Shown here: positions 30,611-41,309 of the stretch, piece after piece
How positions within the stretch are numbered: the stretch's first letter is position 1
Layout of the letters: each line of letters opens with the position of its first letter
Source of the DNA: JALYXV01 sp963733505
GTDB taxonomy: Bacteria > Actinomycetota > Acidimicrobiia > Acidimicrobiales > Palsa-688
Assembly (NCBI GenBank): GCA_963733505.1
Contig: CAVTDW010000028.1
Span: 186,001 to 250,000, forward strand
DNA: 64,000 nt
Direction of reading: 5' to 3'
Translations under genes and position numbers: made by a program
The notes under the pieces: model-generated
Seen by the model: only the letters and a program-made list of their open reading frames with translations
Databases searched by the model: none
What the model was told of the DNA's origin: nothing

Positions 30611-31647
30611 CCCGCTTCGCCTGGATGCAATCCCGAACCCAAACCCTCGCCGTCCTCGCCGTCCTCGCGGCGCTGGCCATCGTCACGGCCATCACCGGCA
30701 TTCGCCTCTCGCATCTCTACGACCGCCTCGCCGCGTCGTGCGCCGCGGGTGACTGTGGGCTCGCCACCGAACAGTTCTCGGCCTACTACTCCTGGCTCCA
30801 GAACGGTTTCGAGCTCATCCTTCGCTTGGCACCCGCCATCATCGGCATCTTCTGGGGCGCCCCGCTCCTCGCCCGAGAACTGGAAACCGGCACCTATCGC
30901 CTCGCCTGGACCCAAGGGGTCACCCGCTCCCGATGGTTGACCACGAAGCTGCTCGTCGTCGGCGCCAGCGCGGTCGCTGCCGCCGCCGTGTTGACCTTCG
31001 CCACCACTTGGTGGTTCCGAGCCGGGGACATGGCCGGCGGCAACCAGTACGCCCTGTTCGATAGGCGGAACCTGGCACCGGTGGCGTACGCGTTGTTCGC
31101 GTTCGCGCTCGGCGCGGTCCTCGGAGCGGTGATCCGCCGGACGCTGCCCGCCATGGCGGCCACGCTCGGCGTCTTTGCCTTCACCCGTATCGCCGTCACC
31201 GCGTGGGTCCGACCACACCTCCTTGCCCCAGTCCACAAGTCGATGTCACTGCTCTCCGCCGGAGGCTTCGGCTTTACCGTCGATCGTGGGACCGTCGACG
31301 TCGTGGCCCGCGGCGCCGACATCCCCAACGCTTGGGTGCAATCCAGCCAGATCGTGACCAGTTCCGGCCACGCCGCGAGCGCCGCCCAACGCGCCGCGTT
31401 CGTCGGCCAGTACTGCCCGACGATCGCGCACCCGGCGCTGCCCGGCCAGAGTGGCAAGTTCGCTGGGGACCCCGGCACGTTCGAAACCTGCCGCCAACAG
31501 GCTGCAAATGTGTTCCACCTCGCCGTTACCTACCAGCCCGCCGGACGCTACTGGACGTTCCAATGGCTGGAAGCCGCAATCTACGTCGCGCTCGCGCTCG
31601 TCGCTGTCGTCGGCTGCTACTGGTGGGTGACACGACGCGCCAACTGA
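30607..31647 (+). CDS. ABC transporter permease
   Basis: A 346-residue membrane protein with about six spans: one near residues 13-33, then pairs around 70-90, 110-135, 155-185, and a last span at 320-340. A large outside loop (about 195-310) with four Cys residues separates the last two spans. LARELETGTYRLAWTQGVTR is characteristic of this permease group in actinobacteria. It is translationally coupled to the ATPase (ATGA) and forms the exporter with it. Confidence 0.85.
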   Translation: MTRFAWMQSRTQTLAVLAVLAALAIVTAITGIRLSHLYDRLAASCAAGDCGLATEQFSAYYSWLQNGFELILRLAPAIIGIFWGAPLLARELETGTYRLAWTQGVTRSRWLTTKLLVVGASAVAAAAVLTFATTWWFRAGDMAGGNQYALFDRRNLAPVAYALFAFALGAVLGAVIRRTLPAMAATLGVFAFTRIAVTAWVRPHLLAPVHKSMSLLSAGGFGFTVDRGTVDVVARGADIPNAWVQSSQIVTSSGHAASAAQRAAFVGQYCPTIAHPALPGQSGKFAGDPGTFETCRQQAANVFHLAVTYQPAGRYWTFQWLEAAIYVALALVAVVGCYWWVTRRAN

Positions 31648-31831
31648 ACTGAGGAACACGGCAGCGAGGATGCCGCGACCTGCCAGCCAGAACTCTGTGA
31701 CAGGCATGCGGCGCCGTCCGCACCCCACCGCCGTCCGTACGCATCGCCGAGCCAGGTGGTGTCGAGCGCCACATCGGGTCGGTCTGCTCAGGCTCGACCT
31801 CGCCTGTGGTCTATACGCTGAGCGGTCGGTA

Positions 31832-31837
31832 TATACT
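31832..31837 (+). promoter_or_regulatory. Leaderless -10 box of vapB (TATACT)
   Basis: TATACT, within the palindrome GTATATAC, ends six bases before the antitoxin ATG 31844, so the transcript probably starts at the start codon and the palindrome can serve as the antitoxin's own operator. Confidence 0.55.
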
Positions 31838-31843
31838 GCGGGT

Positions 31844-32038
31844 ATGGCAAAACATCTGGTCGACATCGACGAGGCCGCGCTCACGGCCGCTCAAGCTGAG
31901 CTAGGAACGACCACGATGAAGGACACCGTGAACGAAGCCCTTCGACGAGCAAGCGCTCGGCGTAGTGCCCGTGTCGACACCGCACTCGACCGCCTCGCCC
32001 GGCGTGGCCTTCCCCCACGCGAGGAAGCGTGGCGCTAA
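31844..32038 (+). CDS. vapB: Type II antitoxin, VapB family
   Basis: A 64-residue antitoxin. The N-terminal AKHLVDIDEAALTAAQAELGT forms a short DNA-binding strand-helix, TMKDTVNEALRRA is the VapB signature, and the basic tail should wrap the toxin. ATG 31844 is fixed by the TATACT box six bases upstream. It overlaps the toxin gene by 10 bp. The pair follows an ABC-exporter cassette with 196 bp between. Confidence 0.88.
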   Translation: MAKHLVDIDEAALTAAQAELGTTTMKDTVNEALRRASARRSARVDTALDRLARRGLPPREEAWR

Positions 32039-32442
32039 CCCATCTCCTGGATACGAGCGTCGTCAGCCGCCTGGGAAGGCCAGAGGTCCGCGCCATCATC
32101 GACCCGCTGACCCACGCCGGCCGAATCGGCCGAGCTGGTATCACCGACCTCGAGGTCGGCTACGGGAGCCGAAACGCGCAGGAGTGGGATCAGGACATGG
32201 CCGATCTATCCGTGTTCCAAGTGATCGAAACCACGGCCGACCACCTGCGGCGGGCCCGGCAGGTGCAGCGTCTGCTGGCGTCGCGCAGTCAACGAGGGCG
32301 CAAGGTCCCGGATCTGCTAATCGCCGCCGCCGCCGAAGAAGCCGAGCTCACACTCCTGCACTATGACAACGACTTCGAGCTCATCGCCAACGTGACCGGC
32401 CAGAGATGCCAATGGGTCGTACCGCCCGGAAGTATCGACTGA
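32029..32442 (+). CDS. vapC: Type II toxin, VapC PIN-domain RNase
   Basis: A 137-residue PIN-domain ribonuclease. LLDTSVVSRLG puts the first acidic residue at Asp8; ITDLEVGYGSR gives the second (Glu), KVPDLLIAAAAEEAEL the third Asp, and LLHYDNDFELIA the last. All four active-site positions are intact, so it should be active. GTG 32029 lies inside vapB, consistent with coupled translation. Confidence 0.9.
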   Translation: MALTHLLDTSVVSRLGRPEVRAIIDPLTHAGRIGRAGITDLEVGYGSRNAQEWDQDMADLSVFQVIETTADHLRRARQVQRLLASRSQRGRKVPDLLIAAAAEEAELTLLHYDNDFELIANVTGQRCQWVVPPGSID

Positions 32443-32539
32443 AGGTGGACTCTGCCTCCGCCCAGCGGACTGAAAGCGCTGCACCAGCCTCGGTCGATAG
32501 TTAATGAACAGACATAAAGAAATACAGTAACGTGGTCGG

Positions 32540-33139
32540 ATGGTGGGCCGGCCCCGAACAGTCAGCGACGACGAGATCCTCGACGGCGCGGTGGCGGTTC
32601 TGGCGAGGGTCGGGCCTCAGGGCATGACGCTTGGGGCGGTGGCCTCGCAAGTCGGGTTGCAGGCGCCCAGCATGATCCAACGGTTCGGTTCGAAGCACGA
32701 CCTCCTGCGGGCCATATCGGCTCGAGGTGTCGAGCGAGTGCCTGAGGTGTTCGCCTTGAGCCGCCAGCGCCACCGGCCAGGATTGGCAGCAGTCATCGCC
32801 GGGTTGCGGCGTTTGGTGAAGGGGATTGACACGCCTGCGAGCCTTGGTCATCACCTGGCATTCCTCGCCATGGATCTGGGCGATCCGGAGCTGCGGGAGC
32901 TGGCCGCGGCCCACGCCGCGGCGTTGACCCACGAGATCGAAACCGGCCTGGCGCTGGCGGTCGCGGCGGGCGAATTGGTTGGGGACCCAGCGCGGCTGGC
33001 CCGGATTGTGTACACCACGTACAACGGCTCGCTCATCGCCTGGGCGGTCGGCGGACGGGGGGCCCTCGGCAGGTGGATTTCGTCGGATGTCGGCGCGGTG
33101 TTGGCGCCATTCCAGAAAGGTGGGAACGCAGATGCATGA
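32540..33139 (+). CDS. TetR-family transcriptional regulator
   Basis: A 199-residue regulator with an N-terminal helix-turn-helix (GMTLGAVASQVGLQAPSMIQ then FGSKHDLLRAI, residues about 25-55) and a ligand-binding C-terminal domain. TACAGT at 32523-32528 is a likely -10 box, 11 bases before the ATG, giving a very short leader. It overlaps the next gene by 8 bp and probably controls the flavin-type enzyme, acetyltransferase and SDR genes downstream. Confidence 0.88.
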   Translation: MVGRPRTVSDDEILDGAVAVLARVGPQGMTLGAVASQVGLQAPSMIQRFGSKHDLLRAISARGVERVPEVFALSRQRHRPGLAAVIAGLRRLVKGIDTPASLGHHLAFLAMDLGDPELRELAAAHAAALTHEIETGLALAVAAGELVGDPARLARIVYTTYNGSLIAWAVGGRGALGRWISSDVGAVLAPFQKGGNADA

Positions 33140-33641
33140 AACCCGGGACGACCTCGAGTCGTTGCAGACTCTTCTCGATCGCAGCGCCGCGCTCGGCGGT
33201 GCCCACCTGCGCAGCATCATCACCGAGGAACGCCGGTTGCGCGCGGACGATCTTGCCGATCGGCTGGTCGGGATGCGCCTACTGGCGCTCGCCACGGTGA
33301 CGGCCGATGGCCGGCCGTTGGTCGGGCCGGTCGACGGGATCTTCTACCGCGGGGCGTTCTATTTCGGGTCGTCGCCCGAGTCGATCCGGTTCCGCCATAT
33401 CCGCCTCCGACCTCACGTGAGTGCCACCCACCTGCCGGGCGAGGAACTGGCCGTCACCGTGCACGGCCGCGCCGTGCCCATTGATGTCGCCGACGAGGGT
33501 CAGGCGGGGTTTCGCAGGGCGTTGCTCGATATCTATGTACCCCGGTATGGCCCCGAGTGGGAGGATTTCCTCGCGGCTGGCGTCTGTTACGCCCGGATCG
33601 ACGCGGAACGGATGTTCACCTTCCACATGGACCACTCATGA
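33132..33641 (+). CDS. Pyridoxamine 5'-phosphate oxidase-like split-barrel protein
   Basis: A 169-residue split beta-barrel protein. LLALATVTADGRPLVGPVDG, FYFGSSPESIRFRHIR and HVSATHLPGEELAVTVHGRA match the PNPOx/FMN- or F420-binding family. The cofactor and substrate are unknown; true pyridoxamine oxidase is unlikely at this size and context. ATG 33132 overlaps the TetR stop by 8 bp and its own stop overlaps the acetyltransferase ATG by 4 bp. Confidence 0.83.
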   Translation: MHETRDDLESLQTLLDRSAALGGAHLRSIITEERRLRADDLADRLVGMRLLALATVTADGRPLVGPVDGIFYRGAFYFGSSPESIRFRHIRLRPHVSATHLPGEELAVTVHGRAVPIDVADEGQAGFRRALLDIYVPRYGPEWEDFLAAGVCYARIDAERMFTFHMDHS

Positions 33642-34850
33642 GCGACGCGGGGCTGCGACGAGCGACCGAAGGTGACCTTCCGTCGATTCTTGGGCTGAAC
33701 CGGGTCGGCAATGGCGAGGACATCGAAGTCGAAATGGACGTCGCGTTTCGTTTCGGTGCGATGAACCCTTCGGACTACGCCGTCGCGGTCGCCGGACGAC
33801 CAGGTTGTGGCAACCGTGGGCCTGCTGGCGACCCAGCTGAGGCTGGGATCGGTCGTCCTGCCGGTCGGCCAGCCCGAGTATGTCGCCACCGCCCCCGACT
33901 TCCAGGGCCGGGGTTTGGCGGGCGGGCTGCTGCGAATGGTTCACGGGTGGTCCGAGGAGCGGGGCGACTTGGTGCAGGTCATCACCGGCATCCGGTACTT
34001 CTACCGCCAGTTCGGGTACTCGTACGGACTTGTCCGCGCCCCCGAGATCGTCGTTGCGCCCGAGCAGGACATGGAAATGCCTCCGGGGTGGGAGGTCCGA
34101 GGCGCCGTAGCGGCCGACGTCGAGCGCATCCGGGCGCTGCAGACGTCGGCGCAGTCAGGGGCCGACTTGGCGCTACCGTTCGCCGACAATCTGTGGCCGG
34201 CGTTTCTCGAGATGGCGGCGGCGCCGCTGTTGGTCGGGATGTGCGATGGCCGGCATCGAGGCCTTCGCCCGGCTCCGTCTCGATCCCGATCGTGTGCCGT
34301 GTCGTCCGGTGTACGTCCAGGCCATGGCGGCGTCGCCGGCTGCGGCGGTGAAGGGTGTCCAGGCGGTACTGGCCGGGGCTCGGGCTCGCCATCCGGGCGC
34401 CACGTTGGTCGTGGCCGACCGGAGCTGGTTCGGCGACCCGGGCGGTGGTCGCGCCGTCGTCGGCAATCGAGGCCCATCGCCGATGGGTCTATGTCCGGGT
34501 GCCGTCGTTGGCAGCGAGTCCTCGCAACGCTGAAACCGGTGCTCGACGAGCGCCTTGGTCGTTCCGCCTACGCCGACCAGAGCATCGAACTCACCATCTC
34601 GCTCTACCGCTCGAGCGTCCGGCTGGTCATCGAACGCGGTCGGGTGGTCGAGGTCTCCGCGGGGCGTGGCGTCCACGAGCCCGACGAGGACGGTGCGGTC
34701 GGTATACCGCCCGAGCAGGTTCCCCTCCTGCTGTTTGGCGAGGGGGGTGTGGCGGCCCTCGAGGACGATCCTGATGTGTACCTGGGTCCATTCCAGCCCT
34801 TGATGGCGGCGCTGTTCCCGCCGTTGCGACTCGACATTTTGACGTGGTGA
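33638..34850 (+). pseudogene. Eis-like GNAT acetyltransferase with SCP2-like C-domain, split by four frame changes
   Basis: The product can be read only by changing frame four times, each a +1 shift: MSDAGLRRATEGDLPSILGL up to about 33790; then DDQVVATVGLLATQ, the acetyl-CoA motif APDFQGRGLAGGLLRM and FYRQFGYSYGL up to 34240; then MAGIEAFARLRLDPDRVP and LVVADRSWFGD to about 34440; then EAHRRWVYVRVPSLA to about 34510; finally LKPVLDERLGRSAYADQS and the sterol-carrier-like C-terminus ending LFPPLRLDILTW. Together about 400 residues, the size of Eis-type acetyltransferases. It is either a true pseudogene or badly sequenced. ATG overlaps the upstream stop. Confidence 0.7.
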
Positions 34851-35608
34851 GCGCTCCCGCCGTGGCCCGCGTGGCGGTGGTGACCGGCGCCAGCCGCGGG
34901 ATCGGCGCCGCCACCGCGACCCTGATGGCGGCCCGAGGTTGGGACGTGTGCGTCGGGTATCGAGGCGATGGCGCGGCCGCCGAAAAGGTGGCCGAGGCCT
35001 GTCGGGCGGCAGGACGCCACGCCATCACGGTGGCGGCGGACGTGAGCCGCGACGCCGACGTGGTGTCGCTGTTCGAGACCATCGACGGGTTGCTCGGGCG
35101 GCTCGGGGCGCTGGTCAACGCGGCTGGGATCGTCGACCAACAGGCCCGGGTCGAGGACATGGCGTTTGATCGCCTGGAGCGAATGTTCGCGGTGAACGTG
35201 ATCGGCTCGTTCCTGTGTGCCCGCGAGGCGGTGCGGCGCATGTCGACCAGCCATGGCGGCGTAGGCGGCACAATCGTCAACCTGTCGTCGGCGGCCTCGC
35301 GCCTCGGTAGCCCGGGCGAATACGTGGACTACGCGGCGTCCAAGGGCGCGATCGACACCATGACGATCGGCCTGGCACGAGAGGTGGCGGCGGAGGGGAT
35401 CCGGGTGAATGCCGTCCGGCCCGGATTGATCAATACCGAGATCCATGCCAGCGGCGGCCAGCCCGACCGGGTTCGGCGACTGTCAGCCGTGATCCCGATG
35501 CAGCGCGGCGGTGAGCCGGCCGAGGTGGCCCACGCCATCGCGTGGCTCTGCTCCGACGATGCGTCCTATGTGACCGGTGCCCTACTCGACGTCAGCGGCG
35601 GCCGCTGA
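34847..35608 (+). CDS. Short-chain dehydrogenase/reductase
   Basis: A classical SDR of 253 residues. NAD(P)-binding TGASRGIG near residues 12-19, NAAG at about 88, Ser in VNLSSAASRLG and the catalytic YAASK pair are present, with the C-terminal DASYVTGALLDVSGG typical of 3-oxoacyl reductase-like enzymes. Substrate unknown. GTG 34847 overlaps the preceding stop, so it belongs to the TetR operon; GTG 34844 is an alternative. Confidence 0.88.
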   Translation: MSAPAVARVAVVTGASRGIGAATATLMAARGWDVCVGYRGDGAAAEKVAEACRAAGRHAITVAADVSRDADVVSLFETIDGLLGRLGALVNAAGIVDQQARVEDMAFDRLERMFAVNVIGSFLCAREAVRRMSTSHGGVGGTIVNLSSAASRLGSPGEYVDYAASKGAIDTMTIGLAREVAAEGIRVNAVRPGLINTEIHASGGQPDRVRRLSAVIPMQRGGEPAEVAHAIAWLCSDDASYVTGALLDVSGGR

Positions 35609-35705
35609 GTTCCGGGCCCTACTGACGGCCGCTACTGCGTGGCCGGCGTCCAACGTGGGTGGCCCTGGTCATTCATGGTGGTCAGCATGCAACTGCTTGC
35701 GCTTG

Positions 35706-35778
35706 CGCCCTCGGCAGGATTCGAACCTGCGACGCACGGTTTAGGAAACCGACGCTCTATCCCCTGAGCTACGAGGGC
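35706..35778 (-). tRNA. tRNA-Arg (CCU anticodon)
   Basis: A 73-nt cloverleaf on the minus strand. The acceptor stem GCCCTCG pairs with CGAGGGC, the T arm GCAGG-TTCGAAT-CCTGC is perfect, and the anticodon loop TTCCTAA reads CCU. The first anticodon-stem pair (27-43) is a T-T mismatch. CCA is not encoded. It lies between an SDR gene and a small receiver-like gene. Confidence 0.93.
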
Positions 35779-35889
35779 TGGCTCGCCTCCGCCAGACTCC
35801 GACACGGTACCTGGCGCTCCCCCGGGATTCTCACGAAACTCCCAGCCGGTCTTCAGGAATTTCCACCCTTGGACGGGGACACTCGTCGT

Positions 35890-36309
35890 ATGCCGATTCT
35901 TCGCCGGCACGACCGGCGGACAGCCGATCCGCCCATCGACGAAGCCCCGCCAGCCGTGCCGCATCAGGCCGGCGGTGTGCCGGTCCTGCTCTCGCCTGGT
36001 CTGGTCGATCTGGCTGCCCCATTGTCGCAGGCGTTGGGGCCAGGGTTCTCCGTCGAGACCGAGGGCCTCGGGTGGAGCGGGGTCATGCTTGTGGGCGCGG
36101 TCGGGGCCACGGGTGTGCGTTTCCTCCGGATCAGCCATCCAGGGGTGGTGCTCCTGGTGGTCGACCGGCGGGGGTACGGGCATCGCCCGATCGACGCCGT
36201 CACCCATCTGGACGCCGGCGCCGACGGGTATCTCGCCAACCCGCCGGTGGCCGAAGTGGCATCGCATGTCCAGGCGCTGGTTCGCCGAGCGGGGGTCAGT
36301 GCCGCGTGA
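35890..36309 (+). CDS. Receiver-like domain protein
   Basis: A 139-residue protein whose last 60 residues resemble the C-terminal half of a response-regulator receiver (VLLVVDRRG, then LDAGADGYLANPPVAEVASHVQALVRR), but the conserved Lys is replaced in YLANPP and no clear phospho-acceptor Asp is seen. It may be a pseudo-receiver or a protein-interaction domain. ATG 35890 has GACACT six bases upstream. It converges on fabZ, whose stop is immediately adjacent. Confidence 0.6.
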   Translation: MPILRRHDRRTADPPIDEAPPAVPHQAGGVPVLLSPGLVDLAAPLSQALGPGFSVETEGLGWSGVMLVGAVGATGVRFLRISHPGVVLLVVDRRGYGHRPIDAVTHLDAGADGYLANPPVAEVASHVQALVRRAGVSAA

Positions 36310-36762
36310 CTACTTCGAGGCGATGATGAAGATCATCTTGCTCTGGCACGCCACCTTGCCGCCGACATAGGCGCTACCCGAGCTCTTGCCCGCTCCACCC
36401 CCCAGATGGTCGACCTGCACCTTCATCTCGAGCGTGTCACCGGGGACGACCTGGCGGCGGAACCGGGCCTTGTCGATCCCGCCGAACAGCGGCAGCTTGT
36501 CCCGGTACTCGGGGTGAGCGAGCAGGCAGATCCCGCCCAGCTGGGCCATGGCTTCGAGCATGAGCACGCCGGGCAGGGTGGGACGGCCCGGGAAATGGCC
36601 CGCGAAGAACGGCTCGTCGCCGCTTAGGTGCCAGAGCCCGTGGGCGGACACGGCGGGGACGACCTCGACGATCGTGTCGACGAAGAGGAATGGTGGGCGC
36701 TGCGGGATCAGGTCCTCGGGCCGCCACGCGGCCCAACCTTGGGGGCTGTCCGGGTCGGTCAT
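36310..36762 (-). CDS. fabZ: 3-hydroxyacyl-ACP dehydratase (FabZ-like)
   Basis: Hot-dog-fold dehydratase of type II fatty acid synthesis, 150 residues. DLIPQRPPFLFVDTI and the active-site block GHFPGRPTLPGVLMLEAMAQ hold the catalytic His and Glu. Last gene of a fabI-fabG-fabZ operon; its ATG overlaps the fabG stop. Confidence 0.92.
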   Translation of the reverse strand: MTDPDSPQGWAAWRPEDLIPQRPPFLFVDTIVEVVPAVSAHGLWHLSGDEPFFAGHFPGRPTLPGVLMLEAMAQLGGICLLAHPEYRDKLPLFGGIDKARFRRQVVPGDTLEMKVQVDHLGGGAGKSSGSAYVGGKVACQSKMIFIIASK

Positions 36763-37490
36763 CAGTGGCCCATTCCGAGGCCACCGTCGACGGGGATGAC
36801 CGCCCCGGTCACATAGGCCGCGGCATCCGATGCCAGCCAGGTGACGACACCGGCCACCTCGGCGGGATCGGCCATGCGCTGGAGTGGGATCTGGGCGACG
36901 ATGTCCTTGCGCCGAGCCTCCGGGAGCACGGCCGTCATGTCGGTCTCGACGAAGCCGGGCGCGACCACGTTGACGGTGACCTTGCGGCTGCCGATCTCAC
37001 GGGCCAGGGAGCGGGCGAATCCGACCAGGCCGGCCTTCGAGGCGGCATAGTTCGTCTGGCCGCCCGAACCGGTCAGGCCCACGACCGACGAGATGAGAAT
37101 GATCCGCCCCCGTCGAGACCGGATCATCTTCGGGACGGCCCGCTTGGCCACGCGGTACGTGCCGATGAGATTGGTGTCGATGACGCTGGCGAAGGCATCC
37201 TCACTCATCTGCATCAAGAGGCCGTCGCGAGTGATGCCGGCGTTGGCGACGAGAACTTCGACCGGCCCCAGCGTGGCTTCGACTTCGGCGAAGGCGGCGT
37301 CCACGTCGGTGGTCGAGGTGACGTCGCAACGAACCGAGAGGAAGCCGTCCACCGGTTCCTTGCGGTGGGTGACCGCGACGCGGTCGCCCAAGGCTGCGAA
37401 GGCCTGGGCGATCGACAGTCCGATGCCGCGGTTGCCCCCCGTGACGAGCACGACCCGGCCGCGGACTTCGGCCTCGGCGGTGTCGGCCAT
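36762..37490 (-). CDS. fabG: 3-oxoacyl-ACP reductase
   Basis: NADPH-dependent SDR of 242 residues. VLVTGGNRGIGLSIA binds the cofactor; NAGITRDGLLMQMSEDA, ISSVVGLTGSGGQTNYAASKAG with catalytic Ser, Tyr and Lys, and YVTGAVIPVDGGLGMGH are classic FabG. ATG 37490 overlaps the fabI stop, and the gene overlaps fabZ, showing a tightly coupled operon. Confidence 0.95.
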   Translation of the reverse strand: MADTAEAEVRGRVVLVTGGNRGIGLSIAQAFAALGDRVAVTHRKEPVDGFLSVRCDVTSTTDVDAAFAEVEATLGPVEVLVANAGITRDGLLMQMSEDAFASVIDTNLIGTYRVAKRAVPKMIRSRRGRIILISSVVGLTGSGGQTNYAASKAGLVGFARSLAREIGSRKVTVNVVAPGFVETDMTAVLPEARRKDIVAQIPLQRMADPAEVAGVVTWLASDAAAYVTGAVIPVDGGLGMGH

Positions 37491-38266
37491 CACACCCCCA
37501 TGGCGTGGTAACCGCCGTCGACATGGATGATCTCGCCCGTGGTCATCGGGAACCAGTCGCTGAGTAGCACCGTGCACGCCTTGGCCACGGCGGAGGAGTC
37601 CGTGATGTCCCAGCCGAGCGGTGCCCGCTCGACCCAGGCGTCCTCGAAGGCCGCGAAACCCTGGATCGACTTGGCCGCGATGGTCCGCATGGGCCCCGCC
37701 GCCACCAGGTTGACACGGACCTTGTCCGGGCCGACTTCCTTGGCCAGGTAGCGCGCCGTCGACTCCAAACCCGCCTTGGCGACGCCCATCCAGTCGTAGG
37801 ACGGCCATGCTCTGGTGGCGTCGAAGTCGAGCCCGACGACCGAGCCCCCACCCGCGGCCCGCAGCAATGGCAGCATGGCGGCGGTCAGCGCTTTGAGCGA
37901 GTAGGTCGAGATATGCAGCGCGACGCTCACGTCCTGCCACGGGGCGTCGAGGAAACCGCCGCCCAGACAGCTGGCGGGCGCGAAGCCAATGGAGTGCAGA
38001 ACCCCGTCGAGGGCGCCCCATCGCCCTTCGAGGTCGGCGGCCACGTCGGCGAAGTGGTCCTCGACGGTCACGTCGAGTTCGAGGACGTCGGGCGGATCGG
38101 GCAGCTTCCTCGCCACCCGCTTCGTGAGGCTCAGCCCCCGGCCCGCGCCGGTGAGCACGATCTGAGCCCCTTGTTGCTGGGCCAGCTGGGCGACGCCAAA
38201 GGCGAGGGAGTCATCGGTGAGGACGCCGGTGATGAGCAGGCGTTTCCCGTCTAGTAGTCCGGGCAC
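37490..38266 (-). CDS. fabI: Enoyl-ACP reductase (FabI/InhA type)
   Basis: NADH-dependent enoyl reductase, 258 residues. LLDGKRLLITGVLTDDSLAFG is the InhA-type nucleotide-binding start; LHSIGFAP and the YDWMGVAKAG block give the Tyr-x6-Lys pair. GTG 38266 is supported by TAGGCT seven bases upstream (leaderless). First gene of the fabI-fabG-fabZ operon. Confidence 0.94.
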   Translation of the reverse strand: MPGLLDGKRLLITGVLTDDSLAFGVAQLAQQQGAQIVLTGAGRGLSLTKRVARKLPDPPDVLELDVTVEDHFADVAADLEGRWGALDGVLHSIGFAPASCLGGGFLDAPWQDVSVALHISTYSLKALTAAMLPLLRAAGGGSVVGLDFDATRAWPSYDWMGVAKAGLESTARYLAKEVGPDKVRVNLVAAGPMRTIAAKSIQGFAAFEDAWVERAPLGWDITDSSAVAKACTVLLSDWFPMTTGEIIHVDGGYHAMGV

Positions 38267-38273
38267 ACGGCGC

Positions 38274-38279
38274 AGCCTA
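38274..38279 (-). promoter_or_regulatory. Leaderless -10 box of the fab operon (TAGGCT)
   Basis: TAGGCT on the minus strand ends seven bases before the fabI GTG at 38266, with no ribosome site between. Confidence 0.5.
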
Positions 38280-38301
38280 CCGGGGCACCACTTGGCGAGA
38301 A

Positions 38302-40329
<2,028 letters not shown>

Positions 40330-40401
40330 GGCGTCCAACCGTAGGCCCCCGGTTGGGCGATCGCTTCGACACGGCGCGTCGGGCCTAACGTCTCCAGGCA
40401 C

Positions 40402-41268
40402 ATGAGCGACACGAGCGAACACATTCATCGGGTGGGCGTCGTCGGCTGCGGGCTGATGGGGTCGGGCATCGCCGAGGTCACCGCCCGTGCCCAGCTCGAC
40501 GTGGTCATCGTGGAAGCGACGGACACGACGCTCGCCGAGGGCCGCAAACGGGTCGAGTCGTCCCTCGCGCGGGCGGTCCGCAAGGGGAAGCTCTCCACTG
40601 ACGAGCAGGCCGCGGCACAGAGTCGCATGACCTTCACGACCGATTACCGCCAGCTGGCGGACCGCCAGCTGGTTGTCGAGGCGGTGGTGGAGTCCGAGCC
40701 GGCCAAGGTGGCGGTCTTCGAACGCCTCGATCAGGTCGTCGAAGATCCCAACGCCATCTTGGCGTCGAACACCAGCTCCATCCCCATCATGCAGCTGGCG
40801 ATGGCAACGAGGCGCCCGGCGCAGGTGGTGGGGATCCACTTCTTCAATCCCGTTCCGGTGTTGCAACTCGTCGAGGTGGTCACGTCGCTTCTGAGCGATC
40901 CGTCTGTCGTCGATGCCGCCGAGACCTTTGCGTCCGAACAGCTGGGCAAGCACGTCATCCGGTCCCAGGATCGGGCCGGGTTCATCGTCAACTCACTGCT
41001 GATCCCCTACCTGCTGTCCGCCATCCGGATGCTGGAATCAGGCTTCGCGACCGCGGCCGACATCGACACCGGGATGGTCGAGGGGTGCGCCCACCCGATG
41101 GGTCCCCTCGCCTTGACCGATCTCATCGGCCTCGATACGACGATGGCGGTCGCCATCTCTCTGTACGAGGAGTTCAAGGAGCCGCTGTTCGCCCCCCCGC
41201 CGCTCCTCTCGCGAATGGTGTCGGCCGGCCTCCTCGGCCGCAAGACGGGCCGCGGGTTCTACAGCTAG
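40402..41268 (+). CDS. 3-hydroxybutyryl-CoA dehydrogenase
   Basis: NAD-dependent dehydrogenase of 288 residues acting on 3-hydroxyacyl-CoA. VGVVGCGLMGSGIAEV binds NAD, LASNTSSI and HFFNPVPVLQLVE contain the catalytic Ser/His region, and MEEGCAHPMGP-type C-terminal residues (seen as VEGCAHPMGPL) match PaaH/FadB2 enzymes. TAACGT lies ten bases before ATG 40402, giving a near-leaderless transcript. Divergent from ftsH by 72 bp. Confidence 0.92.
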   Translation: MSDTSEHIHRVGVVGCGLMGSGIAEVTARAQLDVVIVEATDTTLAEGRKRVESSLARAVRKGKLSTDEQAAAQSRMTFTTDYRQLADRQLVVEAVVESEPAKVAVFERLDQVVEDPNAILASNTSSIPIMQLAMATRRPAQVVGIHFFNPVPVLQLVEVVTSLLSDPSVVDAAETFASEQLGKHVIRSQDRAGFIVNSLLIPYLLSAIRMLESGFATAADIDTGMVEGCAHPMGPLALTDLIGLDTTMAVAISLYEEFKEPLFAPPPLLSRMVSAGLLGRKTGRGFYS

Positions 41269-41295
41269 CGGCAGCGGCAGCGGCAGCGGCAGCTA
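41265..41295. repeat. GGCAGC hexamer repeat after the dehydrogenase gene
   Basis: About four copies of CGGCAG follow the stop codon at 41268. Simple repeat with no visible function, next to the structured repeat at 41310. Confidence 0.7.
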
Positions 41296-41309
41296 AGGCG
41301 GCTGGGTTT

